Shown here: positions 35,004-42,547 of the stretch, in pieces
Numbering within the stretch: position 1 is the first letter of the stretch
Layout of the letters: every line of letters starts with the position of its first letter
DNA from: Calamus simplicifolius
Taxonomy: Eukaryota > Streptophyta > Magnoliopsida > Arecales > Arecaceae
Length of the DNA stretch: 64,000 bases
Direction: 5' to 3'
Assembly: GCA_900491605.1 (NCBI GenBank)
Contig: UESW01004012.1
Span: forward strand, 29,920-93,919
Made by a program: the position numbers and the translations under genes
The notes under the pieces: model-generated
Seen by the model: only the letters and a program-made list of their open reading frames with translations
Database searches by the model: none
What the model was told of the DNA's origin: nothing

Positions 35004-38000
35004 CATGACATGATGCAACATATGATAATGTTTTTTTTTTGTGTCATTTTTTTTCTCAAAAAAAAAAAGCGAAGATGAAACAATATTGAGCTATACTAGG
35101 TTGTTATATGTCAATAATTAACCCTCCCCACCTACACACATATACATGCAGAGAGAGAGAGAGAGAGAGAGAGAGCTCACTCCGCTTGGCTACACTTGAG
35201 AGAATCTTCACTCAGACTTGGTAAGATTTAGATTTGGATGATGAAAATTCTACATTGATAATCCAAGTTGATGAATGTGATCTACCTCCTAGCCCATGCA
35301 TGAAGTGATAAAAAATTTGAATAATTCAAATAATATGAAATAATGAATATTATTTTAACCTCTTGATACATGAGTTAGAGGTCTTTAAATCACATGATTT
35401 TGGGTATGTAAATATTTTGGAGGTAATAGATCACACATGACGACTCGGATCATTGATGTGGGTTCTTTATCATCCAAATTTTGACATGACTAAATATGAG
35501 TGGAGATCCTCTCGAGTGTAGCAAAGTCAAGTGCTCTCTCTATCTCTCTTATACATATATTATATGCATGGTGTGAAGCAGTCAATCTGTTATAATTTGG
35601 CTTTGTAATATACCTTGTCATTAACAATATATCCTCAATCGACAAAGTATATTTCCTATTATTGTAATACCTGTCTGGATTCTTTTAGGTCTTTTCGTCC
35701 TCTTGACCTATTCACTATCACAAATTGAGATCTTGGCCTAGTTGGGTCCTCATCTGGTCTCTGTTGCGAGTGAACCATGCTATCCTTATTGCAAATTGTT
35801 GGAATATTATTTCTCAAAAGAAGTGGTATCAGAGCTTAAATTTGCTTGCTAAGGCATAAATTAGCAACTTAAGTCACCATGATGCTATGAGAAATTGATT
35901 CTCTATTGCTAATCACATGTCTCATGTTAAGACCACTTGGGTGCCCAATCCATAGTGATGCATTCATCAGCAGGTCATACCAGGATGGTAGGAAATCTGT
36001 TAACCTGTGCACAGGTAATCTCAGAAAATGTTATTTAATTGTACCATACTGCAGGACTCCGGATTGATTTCTTAATAAGTTTGGGCTGTTAGCAGATCTG
36101 AAATTTTGTTTTATTTCATTTTATCTCTTCTTAATTAAAGTTTGGAAACACAATTTCTTCATCTCTTTCTATTTTTTCACTTTTGTTGGTTAACTGCTGG
36201 GAGAACCTGTGGTCTCTCTTGATGTTGAATCTTGGGTTGTTTGTGTTACTTATGGGTGGTCAATAAATGAGAGCCTTACTCTTAAGGATTCTGCAATAAA
36301 TGAGAGACTTACTCTTAAGGATTCTGCAGACTAATGCACCTTCAAGCAGCAGGGGATCTAGCGTTGGAAGTTCTGTGGAATTGAAGAGAGTGAACTCTGG
36401 TAGTTTAATTGATTTTAGCACAGATCCTGAACCTCCTCCTTCTGGAGCATCACATCAATCTCTGCCTCAAGAAACTGCCCCTCCACCTGCAAATGGCGGA
36501 GGTTGGGCATCTTTTGATGTTGTTGTCCCTCAGAAAGTGCCTCAGGCAACTCCAAGTGCAAGCCTACTTGGATCTGGACTGGCAGAATTGTCAGCTCCTG
36601 TATCTGCACCTGTAGCCAACTTTTCAATCTCACCTGTTGCTGGAGCTGATTCCTTTCCAAGAGCTAATGATGGAGGGCAATTTCCGGCTGCAAATCAGCA
36701 GCATCATCTTTCTCCATTCTCAGCTGCTGATGTTAAGCCTATTAATCCACCATATAATGCACCTTTTGTGGGAGCTCCAAACAACCAGGTAAGTTTCTGT
36801 CCATGCTATAAAAGTTGTAATGATATTGATATATGAGTTAGCATGTTGCTTTTCTATGTATGGTCCTATCAGCTATGGGGTTCATCACTTCCGCTAAACT
36901 CTCAAGGACCTACGGCTGCTCCAACTGGGCTATCTTCCAAAGCTGAGACAAAACCACCTCATGAAACCGGTGCTGGGATTTCATTGGAGCCTCCTTCCTC
37001 GGAGGCTAAACCTAGTGGGAGAAAAGAACTTCCACAGGTAAGCATTTTTAATATGAGTTATTGTCCTTATCCTCATGATCTCAACATTTTCTCTGGGTAT
37101 CAAATGATCTGCAGGATCTTTTTACCTCACTTTACCCACCAGCACCTGCAATGGTTCCAGGTTGGCAGACAGGTCCACATCTTGGCATGGGTTACAGCAT
37201 GCAATATACACATGCAGCAGTATGTGCTATAGCTCGTTGTCATTGGTCAACAATTTCTGCTTCAAAGATGTCTAGTTTCTGATGATGGCACATGTATGTT
37301 GTTTTTTGCTGCAGGCATTGCCAGCATATCCTTATTCAGCAAACTCTACAAATCCATTTGATCTCGTCAATGAGCCAAAACTACCTCATGCTTCCACAGT
37401 ATGTAAAGTTTATTTTTCTATACCTGTCATTACAAAATAGCATTCTGGAGAAAAATATTCAATACATCATTAAGTTTTCAGTCACTTTGTAGTATTAGTT
37501 TCTATTTGACACCTTAGTGATATGACCTTATTGGCCGGAAGAGGCCTTTGTTTAATCTCAGAGGTTTGCTTCTGCTGGAAATATCGAGGATGCCTTTAAA
37601 TGGAACCGGCTAGTTCCACCAGACATGTTGATTTTCTAGGAATGAACTGAATCTTTTAAATGCAAACTCCATTTATCATTTTCAGTGGTCTATAAAACCA
37701 GGGTCGTACTCTTGTTATTCTCATATTTTTGACGTCATTAAATAGATGACTTGTATTTTTGCAACATTATTTGGTTTTGTGACTATTATCATCTGACATA
37801 TTGATCTGGAAGTCATAACCTTCTATTGTTCATTGGGCATAGCCGATATTTATGCTATAGATTCAAAGTGATGGTAGAAGCTCAAACTGAAAAATTGAAG
37901 TTGTTACCTGGCTATTATTTTCTCACTGAAGGCTTTTAAAACCTGCCCAATTTTTCACAATGTTGATTTGGGTGTCACTCTTTTTTCTGTGTAGTTCCCA

Positions 38001-38980
38001 TCTTTGACATCCTTGCAAGGAGCATTGCCAAACATGAATATGGGTAACATTTCAACCTTGTTGCGCACTTCCAGCTTGGATTCCCCCTCCACACACTGGG
38101 TGCCCCCACAACAACCATCTTATCCATCAGCTGTGACTCCAAGTAAGATTGTGCTGTGGCTTTTGTTTTTTTTATATTGATAACAGTTTCTGGAATTGCC
38201 TAATAGTCTCTTTGATGGGGCTGATGACTTTGTTTGAATCACAGGTTCCTACATGATGCAGCAGGGTGTGAATAACATGCCTCAGCAAGTACCTAATAAT
38301 GCATTTCCTGTAGTGTAAGTCATATGATATGACCTATGTTGTCATTGTTGAATTTCTCTGATGATTAATTGAATGTGCCAAAATGTCCTCACAAGTTGCG
38401 GAGTTAACCTTTCATTCAGATAGCAATGATTTAATTCCACGATATATTTTTCTACCAACAATAATCATTTTTCAAACCATTTGTTTGTTACAATTGGTAC
38501 CATATCACATATTTTGTCTTGTATGTTGTGGGGAACGTATATCCTATAACTAGTTGTGATTGATATTCAAAATTTGTGTCCCAACCAGTTCTTAGATGCC
38601 AATAATTGTGCCATTGTGTGTGTGTGTGGGTGGGTGGGTGGGTGTGTATAAATGCTGGAAATCAATGTCAGATTGGAGTCATGTTATCATAACTGCATGC
38701 TGTCTCTTCAAAAACTTAAAATATTTCTAACTCTAGGATGCTAACATGCAGAAGCTTAACTTAGGATTGTGCGAACCTCTCTCTCTCTCTCTCTGGAAAC
38801 TTATTTTTGCTTATACTGAATGAATATATACATGATTGCAGGCCTCAAAGGAGTGGAGGTTTGGGCATTGAGGGTGCTGCGTTTGGCTTTTCAGGCATGG
38901 AGCCACATTCAGCTGCTAGGAACTACCAACCAGGCACTCCAAATTCTTCTGCTTCCATCGGAGGAAATCCTTTTGGATAA
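9586..38980 (+). CDS. AGD14: Arf GTPase-activating protein, AGD14-like (13 coding exons)
   Basis: Predicted to stimulate GTP hydrolysis by Arf GTPases in vesicle traffic. Exons: 9586-9684, 33129-33190, 33422-33509, 33602-33663, 33737-33830, 33982-34377, 36330-36788, 36873-37037, 37115-37219, 37315-37398, 37995-38142, 38245-38314, 38842-38980 (stop TAA). They sum to 1971 bases, 656 residues, with GT-AG borders and consistent phase at every junction. Residues 27-55 carry the Arf-GAP finger C-x2-C-x16-C-x2-C-x4-R (C27, C30, C47, C50, R55). Residues ~54-135 complete the domain. The rest is low-complexity Ser/Pro/Gly/Gln-rich with NPF motifs (STNPFDL, and the C-terminal GGNPFG), as in the plant AGD14/ZIGA4 group of about 650 residues. 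No frameshift or stop is seen. The odd feature is the 23.4-kb intron between the two cysteine pairs. The family is clear; activity is inferred. Confidence 0.93.
10236..12089 (-). repeat. 3' LTR of the Gypsy element
   Basis: 1854 bp, homologous to 21368-22899. Contains a TATA box on the minus strand (complement of 'ttttatacc' near 10477-10485), ~105-bp repeats (10620-10860) and a large minisatellite (about 10935-12050). It is 322 bp longer than its sister LTR, mostly through minisatellite copy number. Confidence 0.93.
10935..12050. repeat. LTR minisatellite array (GC-rich, ~75-85 bp unit)
   Basis: About 14 copies of 'aagaaatgatgacccca', 'cccgaccccgagggggtgcc', 'ggggaaatga', 'ccccgaggccggtagggg'. 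Some units are truncated (for example at 11465-11540). The long Pro/Gly-rich frames on both strands are artefacts of the repeat. Confidence 0.92.
12140..14700 (+). pseudogene. Antisense ORF of the Gypsy element (putative gypsy-type transposon domain), decayed
   Basis: It lies on the + strand, opposite to gag-pol, between integrase and 3' LTR. A possible start is at 12564 (MSLPSWTSEDGSE). Text resembling the plant 'putative gypsy type transposon' family (Pfam Transposase_28) follows: SDLERIRARYRIPQEINYFF at about 12800-12860, TPSQLVPNSCRVISAFILCH near 12980-13045 in a second frame, and SSIKGWKPRFFFANID near 13158-13205 in a third. Splice-like signals include 'gggtaagt' near 13364 with acceptor 'ttgtgcag' near 13459, and 'gggtaagtg' near 13979 with 'tgcgtgcag' near 14051. 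A coiled-coil-like Ala/Glu/Lys stretch is at 14356-14580. A stop at 12900 and the frame changes suggest it is broken. Function unknown. Confidence 0.7.
15007..15757. repeat. 98-bp tandem array inside the Gypsy element
   Basis: About 7.5 copies. Successive identical landmarks fall at 15297, 15395, 15493 and 15591, exactly 98 bp apart. The unit includes 'gccgggcttttgttgttgag', 'gccggtggtacaccgctctg' and 'ccagtggtacactgggctta'. 98 bp is not a multiple of 3, so the overlapping frames are artefacts. It sits between integrase and the antisense ORF, where Tat elements often grow tandem repeats. Confidence 0.96.
15893..17276 (-). pseudogene. Gypsy integrase (Tat-type), frameshifted
   Basis: From 17276 down. 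The HHCC zinc domain is visible as REIHEGICGSHLGGR then CDSCQRH. The DDE core starts with MDILGPFPPASGQRKF and continues with LVTDNGRQFDNAPF. A frameshift near 16400 breaks the text before the catalytic Glu region, which resumes from 16371 (INRIILQGLKSRLDGCKG). The C-terminal part at 15893-16228 ends KLAPNWEGPYRITET and HHGLIKLKD, typical of plant Gypsy integrases. It would insert the cDNA copy into the genome. The copy is defective. Confidence 0.92.
17299..18289 (-). pseudogene. Gypsy RNase H plus additional archaeal-like RNase H
   Basis: 17933-18289 holds the RT thumb/connection (ALRKINGFEWTKECQGSFEE). 17299-17979 holds a first RNase H (KPIYYTSKVLHDAETRYSKT, RLRPYFQAHPIVVLTDQPL) and then a second, complete-looking one (LHVDGAANSQGSGAGLIL, NNQAEYEALLAGMRLAKELG, FTDSQLISG). 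Two tandem RNase H domains mark the Tat/Ogre-type lineage. A frame change occurs near 17950. Confidence 0.92.
18306..19165 (-). pseudogene. Gypsy reverse transcriptase
   Basis: Two overlapping frames. 18620-19165 covers the linker and the RT start (EVRYPDWLANVVMVRRP). 18306-18698 covers the core: MCVDFTDLNKACPKDSFPLP, SFMDAFSGYNQIKM and the catalytic box MEVYVDDML (YVDD). A frameshift near 18700 separates them. It copies element RNA into DNA in intact relatives. Confidence 0.93.
19092..20108 (-). pseudogene. Gypsy gag C-terminus (zinc knuckle-like) and aspartic protease
   Basis: The knuckle-like text CRYHRDHGHNTDDC occurs in the first third, then an aspartic protease with ILVDSGSSVDVLNYDAF (active-site DSGSS) and later LAYNAILGRPGLN, typical of plant Gypsy proteases. 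The frame is open for 338 codons but joins gag only through a frameshift near 20110-20190. Confidence 0.9.
20120..21290 (-). pseudogene. Gypsy gag (retrotransposon gag domain), frameshifted
   Basis: The main frame is 20120-21055. It contains the Retrotrans_gag-like stretch LPQLDPYDGTTDPLDHLESY, CVAFPATLKKAARAWYSRLP, FRQLERAFLAHFDACRKIP and EPLRDYVARFKEAALEV. The likely original start is near 21283 (MVTTRTKG), in a different frame. An Arg/Ser-rich segment precedes the domain. It forms the particle capsid in intact elements. Confidence 0.88.
21368..22899 (-). repeat. 5' LTR of the Gypsy element
   Basis: 1532 bp; the outer tip 'gggatcagtcatatca' ends at 22899 and the inner tip starts 'tgatgacgccaag' at 21368. 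TATA box complement near 21613-21620. Minisatellite at about 22080-22850 with a more uniform unit than the sister LTR (it uses 'ggtaccggggg' and 'gactcggggtt' variants). Confidence 0.93.
22905..23532. repeat. Intron 1 remnant with a GTG/GAT-rich minisatellite
   Basis: 23040-23345 is dominated by imperfect 'ggtggtgatggtgg' and 'gatgatgg' blocks, with long frames on both strands from the triplet-like composition. The rest is plain AT-rich intron. No gene is supported. Confidence 0.75.
23538..24761 (-). repeat. 3' LTR of the Copia element
   Basis: 1224 bp, beginning 'tgttggggagcacgg' and ending 'tatctctatca' on the + strand. Highly similar to 29746-30941, with scattered substitutions and small indels. 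Confidence 0.95.
24777..25163 (-). pseudogene. Copia RNase H
   Basis: TCVADSTMEAEYVAAFEAAK, EAVWLRNFLLDL, ITLYCDNSGAVANSKEPRIH and KHIERKYHLIRDIVQRGDV are the characteristic Copia RNase H blocks with the catalytic acidic residues. The reading frame is broken from RT by a stop or frame change near 25160. Confidence 0.92.
25164..26445 (-). pseudogene. Copia reverse transcriptase
   Basis: 25966-26445 carries the N-terminal part (CKWIYKKKRGAGGKVETFKA, LVAKGFTQKEGTDYEETFS, MDVKTAFLNE). The text is then displaced by a frameshift near 25968 and a second near 25800. 25164-25808 carries the catalytic LVLYVDDILLIGHD (YVDD) and the thumb with PYASAVGSLMYAMLCTRPDI. It cannot make a single polyprotein as it stands. 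Confidence 0.93.
26654..27652 (-). pseudogene. Copia integrase with GAG-pre-integrase zinc domain
   Basis: HLRLSHINLRRISRLV and CESCLEGKMTK form the HHCC zinc site. Catalytic D, D and E blocks are visible as LVHSDLCSPM, FVTFIDDYSRYGYIYLM, TLRSDRGGEYLLGEF and APSTPQQNGVAERRN. The C-terminal ELWTGRKPSLRHVRVWGCPA is typical. Open for 332 codons, but the upstream protease is in another frame. Confidence 0.94.
27639..28060 (-). pseudogene. Copia protease region
   Basis: 27639-27962 reads IYIFLGDGTRVSVVAVGDFS and FFVPSIRRNLISVSKLVDDG, the C-terminal half of a Copia protease. The sequence just upstream (27963-28050) contains the TGATNHVCN-type text in a decayed form. Frame change to integrase near 27645. 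Confidence 0.8.
28063..28857 (-). CDS. Copia gag
   Basis: Starts MSSFNPLAVILKENKLTSPN at 28857 (an upstream in-frame Met lies at 28875). Contains YIDWKRNLDIVLTAEGYKYV, MFNLKEMFGDQSRAARQTAM and LPDSFKQFCLNYTMNKMNFS, typical of UBN2/Copia gag proteins. Open for about 265 codons. The zinc knuckle expected after it is only partly visible near 28110-28130. Intact as an ORF, but the rest of the element is broken. Confidence 0.88.
   Translation of the reverse strand: MSSFNPLAVILKENKLTSPNYIDWKRNLDIVLTAEGYKYVLTQVYPAEPDEGASDEESQAYHKWVKADEMVWCYILASMSNVLQHQHQSMPSAYDMMFNLKEMFGDQSRAARQTAMKELMNTNMAEGTPIRDHVLKMISLLNELEILGAEMDGETQVDIILQTLPDSFKQFCLNYTMNKMNFSLAELLKELQVVESFIKKPAVAMVTEKGSSSKSHEEEKGSEKETTSDPIAQWRNKKEGKVLRLQAARSLEAVMSNLACQETG
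29746..30941 (-). repeat. 5' LTR of the Copia element, inner edge altered
   Basis: Homologous to 23564-24761 from 'gatcacggctatag' onward. The 26 bp expected at the inner edge are missing, and 29671-29745 instead holds two copies of a GC-rich 'ggtctgggggctggcc' ... 'cagcggggatc' block. This destroys the normal LTR/primer-site junction. Confidence 0.9.
30996..31852 (-). mobile_element. Solo LTR of a second Gypsy family, TSD TTTAT
   Basis: LTR 31001-31847, beginning 'tgttgctgccaaatc' and ending 'agccgtatca', with TTTAT at 30996-31000 and 31848-31852. The start resembles the LTR start at 41137 ('tgttgccgctgaaatc'). The block 'cctgcaaaaaagtcccgg' ... 'gggacccttcgacgcaagtc' near 31095-31150 matches a conserved U5-like block of the other Gypsy LTRs. 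TATAAAAAG lies on the minus strand (complement near 31236). A minisatellite fills 31500-31760. Confidence 0.9.
31500..31760. repeat. 'ggaggccgacgct' minisatellite in solo LTR
   Basis: Short units alternate 'ggaggccggcgctggaggcc' with 'ggagccaaaggccagc' and 'ggaggtcgttgct'. Open frames on both strands here come from the repeat. Confidence 0.9.
31853..33128 (+). other. Remainder of intron 1
   Basis: AT-rich intron sequence with a GAT triplet run near 32882-32898. The frame at 32407-32613 shows no recognisable domain. Ends at the acceptor of exon 2. Confidence 0.7.
33129..34377 (+). CDS. AGD14: AGD14-like coding exons 2-6 (rest of Arf-GAP domain and linker)
   Basis: Exon 2 (33129-33190) gives GPQYVCTNFWTFICTNCSGL with C47 and C50. 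Exon 3 (33422-33509) gives HREFTHRVKSISMAKFTPQE and ends LQEGGNE; it includes R55 of the C-x4-R motif. Exon 4 (33602-33663) reads RAKEIYFKEWDPQRHYVPDS. Exon 5 (33737-33830) reads SNPDKLRDFIKHVYVDRRYAG onward. Exon 6 (33982-34377) is an Arg/Ser/Tyr-rich linker ending SPAPAQ. Introns are short (about 70-230 bp), unlike intron 1. Confidence 0.93.
35171..35540. mobile_element. Foldback MITE with ~100-bp terminal inverted repeats
   Basis: The left arm 'ctacacttgagagaatcttc' is mirrored by the right arm reading, on the other strand, 'ctacactcgagaggatctcc'. Further in, 'tttggatgatgaaaattct' is mirrored by 'tttggatgataaagaaccc', and 'acattgataatcc' by 'catcaatgatcc'. No ORF. The ends merge with GA/CT microsatellites, so the target duplication cannot be read. 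Confidence 0.75.
35824..35835 (+). other. Primer-binding-site-like motif (initiator-Met tRNA)
   Basis: TGGTATCAGAGC, identical to the primer site of the element at 50631-59035 (there on the minus strand). The nearest upstream 'ctca' is 7 bases away, a usual LTR-end spacing. No internal retrotransposon ORF follows, so this looks like a scrap of a decayed LTR element. Confidence 0.5.
36262..36327 (+). repeat. 33-bp tandem duplication ending at the exon 7 acceptor
   Basis: 36262-36294 and 36295-36327 differ at one base (agagcc versus agagac). Only the second copy is followed by the AG used as splice acceptor; the first copy is followed by 'aa'. Confidence 0.9.
36330..38980 (+). CDS. AGD14: AGD14-like coding exons 7-13 (low-complexity C-terminal region)
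   Basis: Exon 7 starts TNAPSSSRGSS after an acceptor that ends a 33-bp duplication. It contains LIDFSTDPEPPPSG, typical of this subgroup. Exon 8 (36873-37037) reads LWGSSLPLNSQGP onward. Exon 9 reads DLFTSLYPPAPAMVPGWQ. Exon 10 holds the NPFDL motif. Exons 11-13 follow, ending GGNPFG-stop at 38980. I see no need for an extra exon between exons 6 and 7 given the total length. Confidence 0.9.
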
Positions 38981-39490
38981 TTGCAATTACTGATTGCAAG
39001 ATTTGCTATTTACATGTGCCTTACCATGCAGTGCCTGTTAGAATGGAAAGTCTTGGAAAATTTTCTCAGGCTGGAATTGTTCGAAGAGAGCAGCTCCGTT
39101 GAGTAGCGTAACCTCCGTTTGTTGTCTGTCTGGTGAGACTAAAATTAGAAGTTATCGTGTAAACTTGGCATGGAGAGAGGCAAGATCACTTTGTGGTTGA
39201 GAAAGGGCCATTCCGTTGCAGGTGTAGAGGCGTTCTTCTTTACCTTTCTGTGTATTATAAACTTTTAGTTAGTATGCATGTTCATGGCTCCACAATCTCC
39301 TGGAAGAGTTTATTTTAATCCTTGTCTCGTTATTGGTATTAGTTTTGGGGTGCATAATATTTTGGTTAGGGTTTTGCTGTTAGTTAATTAATTTATTTAT
39401 TTTTGTCATTGTCCATGTATGTGGTTTATTATCTGGGCTTTGTGAATGAACAGTTGTAAAAACTATAATTCAATGAGAATGTGCAAGGCC
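38981..39490 (+). other. 3' UTR of the AGD14-like gene
   Basis: Follows the TAA at 38978-38980. T-rich sequence with several weak plant-type poly(A) signals ('cataatatttt' near 39353, 'ttcaatgagaatg' near 39470). The exact cleavage site is not readable from sequence. Confidence 0.45.
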
Positions 39491-41131
39491 GCAAGGATTA
39501 TTATTGCAGTGATGTGCCTGGCGGGTCGTTGCCCCGATCTTCTTCAAATGCTTTGCTTGGAGTTCAAATGCTGAGCTCAAACACTGGATTGGCGCCTGCC
39601 ATCAGATTTTTGTCCGTTGCCCCCTGCAGGAGCTCCTAACTTTGGTGAAGGGACGATTGTTTGTTGTTAGCTGAGGCTGGAAGGTTGGTAGCTCAAGAGC
39701 TGTTAGTTTCGGAGGTGTCCTCTTGGGAGGGGTTGGGTAGAGGCTGGGGCTTATTTCCACGCTGCTAATGCCTCAGAATATCTCATCCGATCGGAACTCT
39801 TCCATCGTGCTGCAAAGATGGTCAGATCAAACGGCCTCGCATTCTGTTTGCATTCTCCTGTCACGCCTACAACTACTATCATCCAATATACCAAAACTTA
39901 GTCGGGTGTTCAGGTTTTCCTCCGGGCCTGCTCGATGATTTGAATTCATGGCGAATGACTAGCAATTCGCAGATAGCTCGAAGCAGATGCAACTTGAAGT
40001 GGCGTAGATGTTTATGACCAGAAGGACTCTTCCCGTGCGTATTAATTACCAAACTAGATTACATAAAGCTATTGATTGGAAGAATATTATCCTGATTGCT
40101 ATATATCAATTTATCGTGAGATACCAACTCAGGCCATGGAGCACGTCCGGGAGGAGGTTGGAGAATGAGGAAGACGATCAAGGAGTTTTTAGTTTTCGTG
40201 AATTCCCCCTAGGATTCTTTCTTCTTCTTCTTCTTCTTCTTCTTTTTATATTGTTCTACTTTATTTTATTTTTTTCTTAAAAGGGCCGCCGCACATCACT
40301 ATAGCCGTTGGATCGGGGCTCTCACTTGCCCAGGCCGTTCGATTTTCTATATTTAAATGCTTGTTATTTTTCAATGATTTAAATGTAAGCATCAATCTAT
40401 TTATTACTCCTTTTCATAAGAGTTGATTTGGATTGCTTGGTTAACATGTGCTAATAAGTTGCCTGTGTCCATCTCAGCTTTTCCGTCCGGTGGCCAGTTT
40501 CAGCATCATTTCGGTCGCCTGTTATAAAACAGGACAGCTGAGTGGTACAGAAAAATCTTGCAGCATCAGAGGCTCCTTTGCTACAGTAAGAGTGCATTAA
40601 ATTGATCGTCTGCGCATGTAATAGCAATAAACTTTATTATGCATATAATTTATTATACATTATATGCATATCGATGATGTACATGAATCAGCGCGTTCAA
40701 CAACTAATTTACACATTGGATCTTTTCGGTACAGCAACTATTTTCGAGTAATCGGTACAGCAAGTTTTTTCGAGTCGCCCTACATGATGGCTATGGGCCA
40801 GCTTTTCTTGGTGTCGGGTAAACCGTTGGCTGCGTGCGGTAAACTTTGACTCCACTCCTCCCTCTCTCTCTCTCCCATACTCCGCCCTTGCCCTCCCCTA
40901 CCCTCCTCCGCCCATCCTTTTTTTTACCTTATTTAATTCTTCTCTCTTATTTCTTTTCGCGCTTTCTTATCATCTCTCGTACTATTTCACTCGTTTAATA
41001 GAATGTCGGTGACTTGAGCACCGTGTTTCTCAAGGAAAAAAAAAAGAGAGCAGACATTGTTGGATCTACGAGCACCGCCTTACTCTTACTTCATTTTTAT
41101 CCAAGTAATCCTATTTCATTAATTAATGTTT
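39491..41131. other. Intergenic region downstream of AGD14-like gene
   Basis: Contains a TCT microsatellite (about 40220-40242) followed by T-rich sequence, and CT-rich tracts near 40855-40990. The short frames at 40008-40280 and 40664-40849 show no recognisable domain. I see no gene. Confidence 0.6.
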
Positions 41132-41136
41132 CTAAA

Positions 41137-42528
41137 TGTTGCCGCTGAAATCTATCCTCTGGCTCAGATGCGATCGGGCTGCAGCATGGGCTCCCTCCTA
41201 GGCAGACTTGCAAGACAGTCCTCATACAAGAGGCATTGAGGGTGGTCCTCTGCGAAAGACCCTCCGACGCCCAAGTCAGTGAAGACCAGCAATCAACAAA
41301 TATGGGGAGAAGAATCCCCTAGGAAGAGTTCCTCCGAGCTCTCGTGGGAGCTTTCATGGCAGAGTATGAGAACTGCGAATGAAAAATGGGCGTAGAATAG
41401 CCGTACCTGAGAGGCTTGAGGGTGGTAGTATTTATAGGCGATCACCTGACTTTTTGGACGTGCTCTGGATGAGGTCTGAAAGTTGTTGGGATTCGAAACG
41501 GATTCGAATCAGGTTGTTACAGGGCCGGTAGGATCCGTATATGGTTAGTTAGAGGATCGACGGCTGGGAGGCGGGGAGAGCTGGTCGATGGCTCGAGACT
41601 CAATGGCTGCGTGGTCCCTAGGCCACTATTGTAGGTCCTAGGCCACGTCTTGGCATGATTCCTTGTTTGGAATCTTATTCTGTTACAGTGAATTTGAACT
41701 CTCCCGCACCAGATTCTGCAGAGGTGTTGTGGTTCAGTCATCATGGCTGGCGGAGGCTCGGCGGAGGTAGGTGCCGAGGCATAAAGGACGAACGAGGCAG
41801 CCATAAATGCCTTAATGCAGGGAAGAAAATAAGGCATTGAATGCCTTAAAGCAGGTGGATATATGTGGCCTTTATGAGGTCATAAATGCCTTGATGCAAA
41901 ATACATAGCGTGGTTGCGGAGGCCGAACTATATATGTCGAACTATATTTGCCGAGGCATGTTGGCCGAACTATATTTGCCGAGGCATGTTGGCCGAGCTA
42001 TGCTGGCTGAGCTATGCTGAAGCTGAGGCTGGCCGAGCTATGCTGGCCGAGCTATGTTGGCCGAGCTATGCTGAAGTTGGCTGAGGCTGAGGCTGGCCGA
42101 GCTATGCTAGCCGAGCTATGTTGGCCGAGCTATGCTGGCCGAGGCTGGCCGAGCTATGATGGCCGAGCTATGTTGGCCGAAGTATATTTGCCGAACTATA
42201 TTTTCTGAGGCATGTTGGCCGAAGTATGCTTTCTCTTCTCTTTTTATTCCATTAAATGCTGGCTAAGTCATTATGACCGTTTCTGCACCATTAAATGCTC
42301 CAGCCTATTGATTTGACTGCCAAATATTAATGAGGGGCCCTTGGGAGAACCCACGCACATGACGTGGCCCTTTTTTTCCCTCTTGTTCTCTTTCTTCATT
42401 ATGAGGAGACTCTTGTTGCTAGAATGTCGTGCTAGCCGGTCAGCTGGAAAGCAGGGCATTTGGACTGGGCGTGACCCCATCGCCGATGTGAGTGGTCAAC
42501 AATGCAATGATAATTTTACCCCTCATCA
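41137..42528 (-). repeat. 3' LTR of the deleted Gypsy derivative
   Basis: 1392 bp, homologous to 45351-46783. TATAAATA on the minus strand (complement near 41430). A 'ggccgagctatgctggccga' minisatellite occupies about 41920-42215. Confidence 0.93.
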
Positions 42529-42547
42529 CATGCCCCCCACTCCCTAG

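Larger units (their letters stand above)
34378..36329 (+). other. AGD14-like intron 6 with MITE, microsatellites and a retroelement scrap
   Basis: Donor GTGAAA at 34378, acceptor ...CTGCAG at 36329. Holds a TA run (34973-35000), a GA run (35151-35174), a foldback element (35171-35540), a primer-binding-site-like motif (35824-35835) and a 33-bp duplication at its end. Confidence 0.85.

Noticed and set aside
36409..36660. Alternate-frame ORFs over exon 7
   Set aside because: Shadow frames of the AGD14-like exon 7, which fits the family in its own frame and phase.
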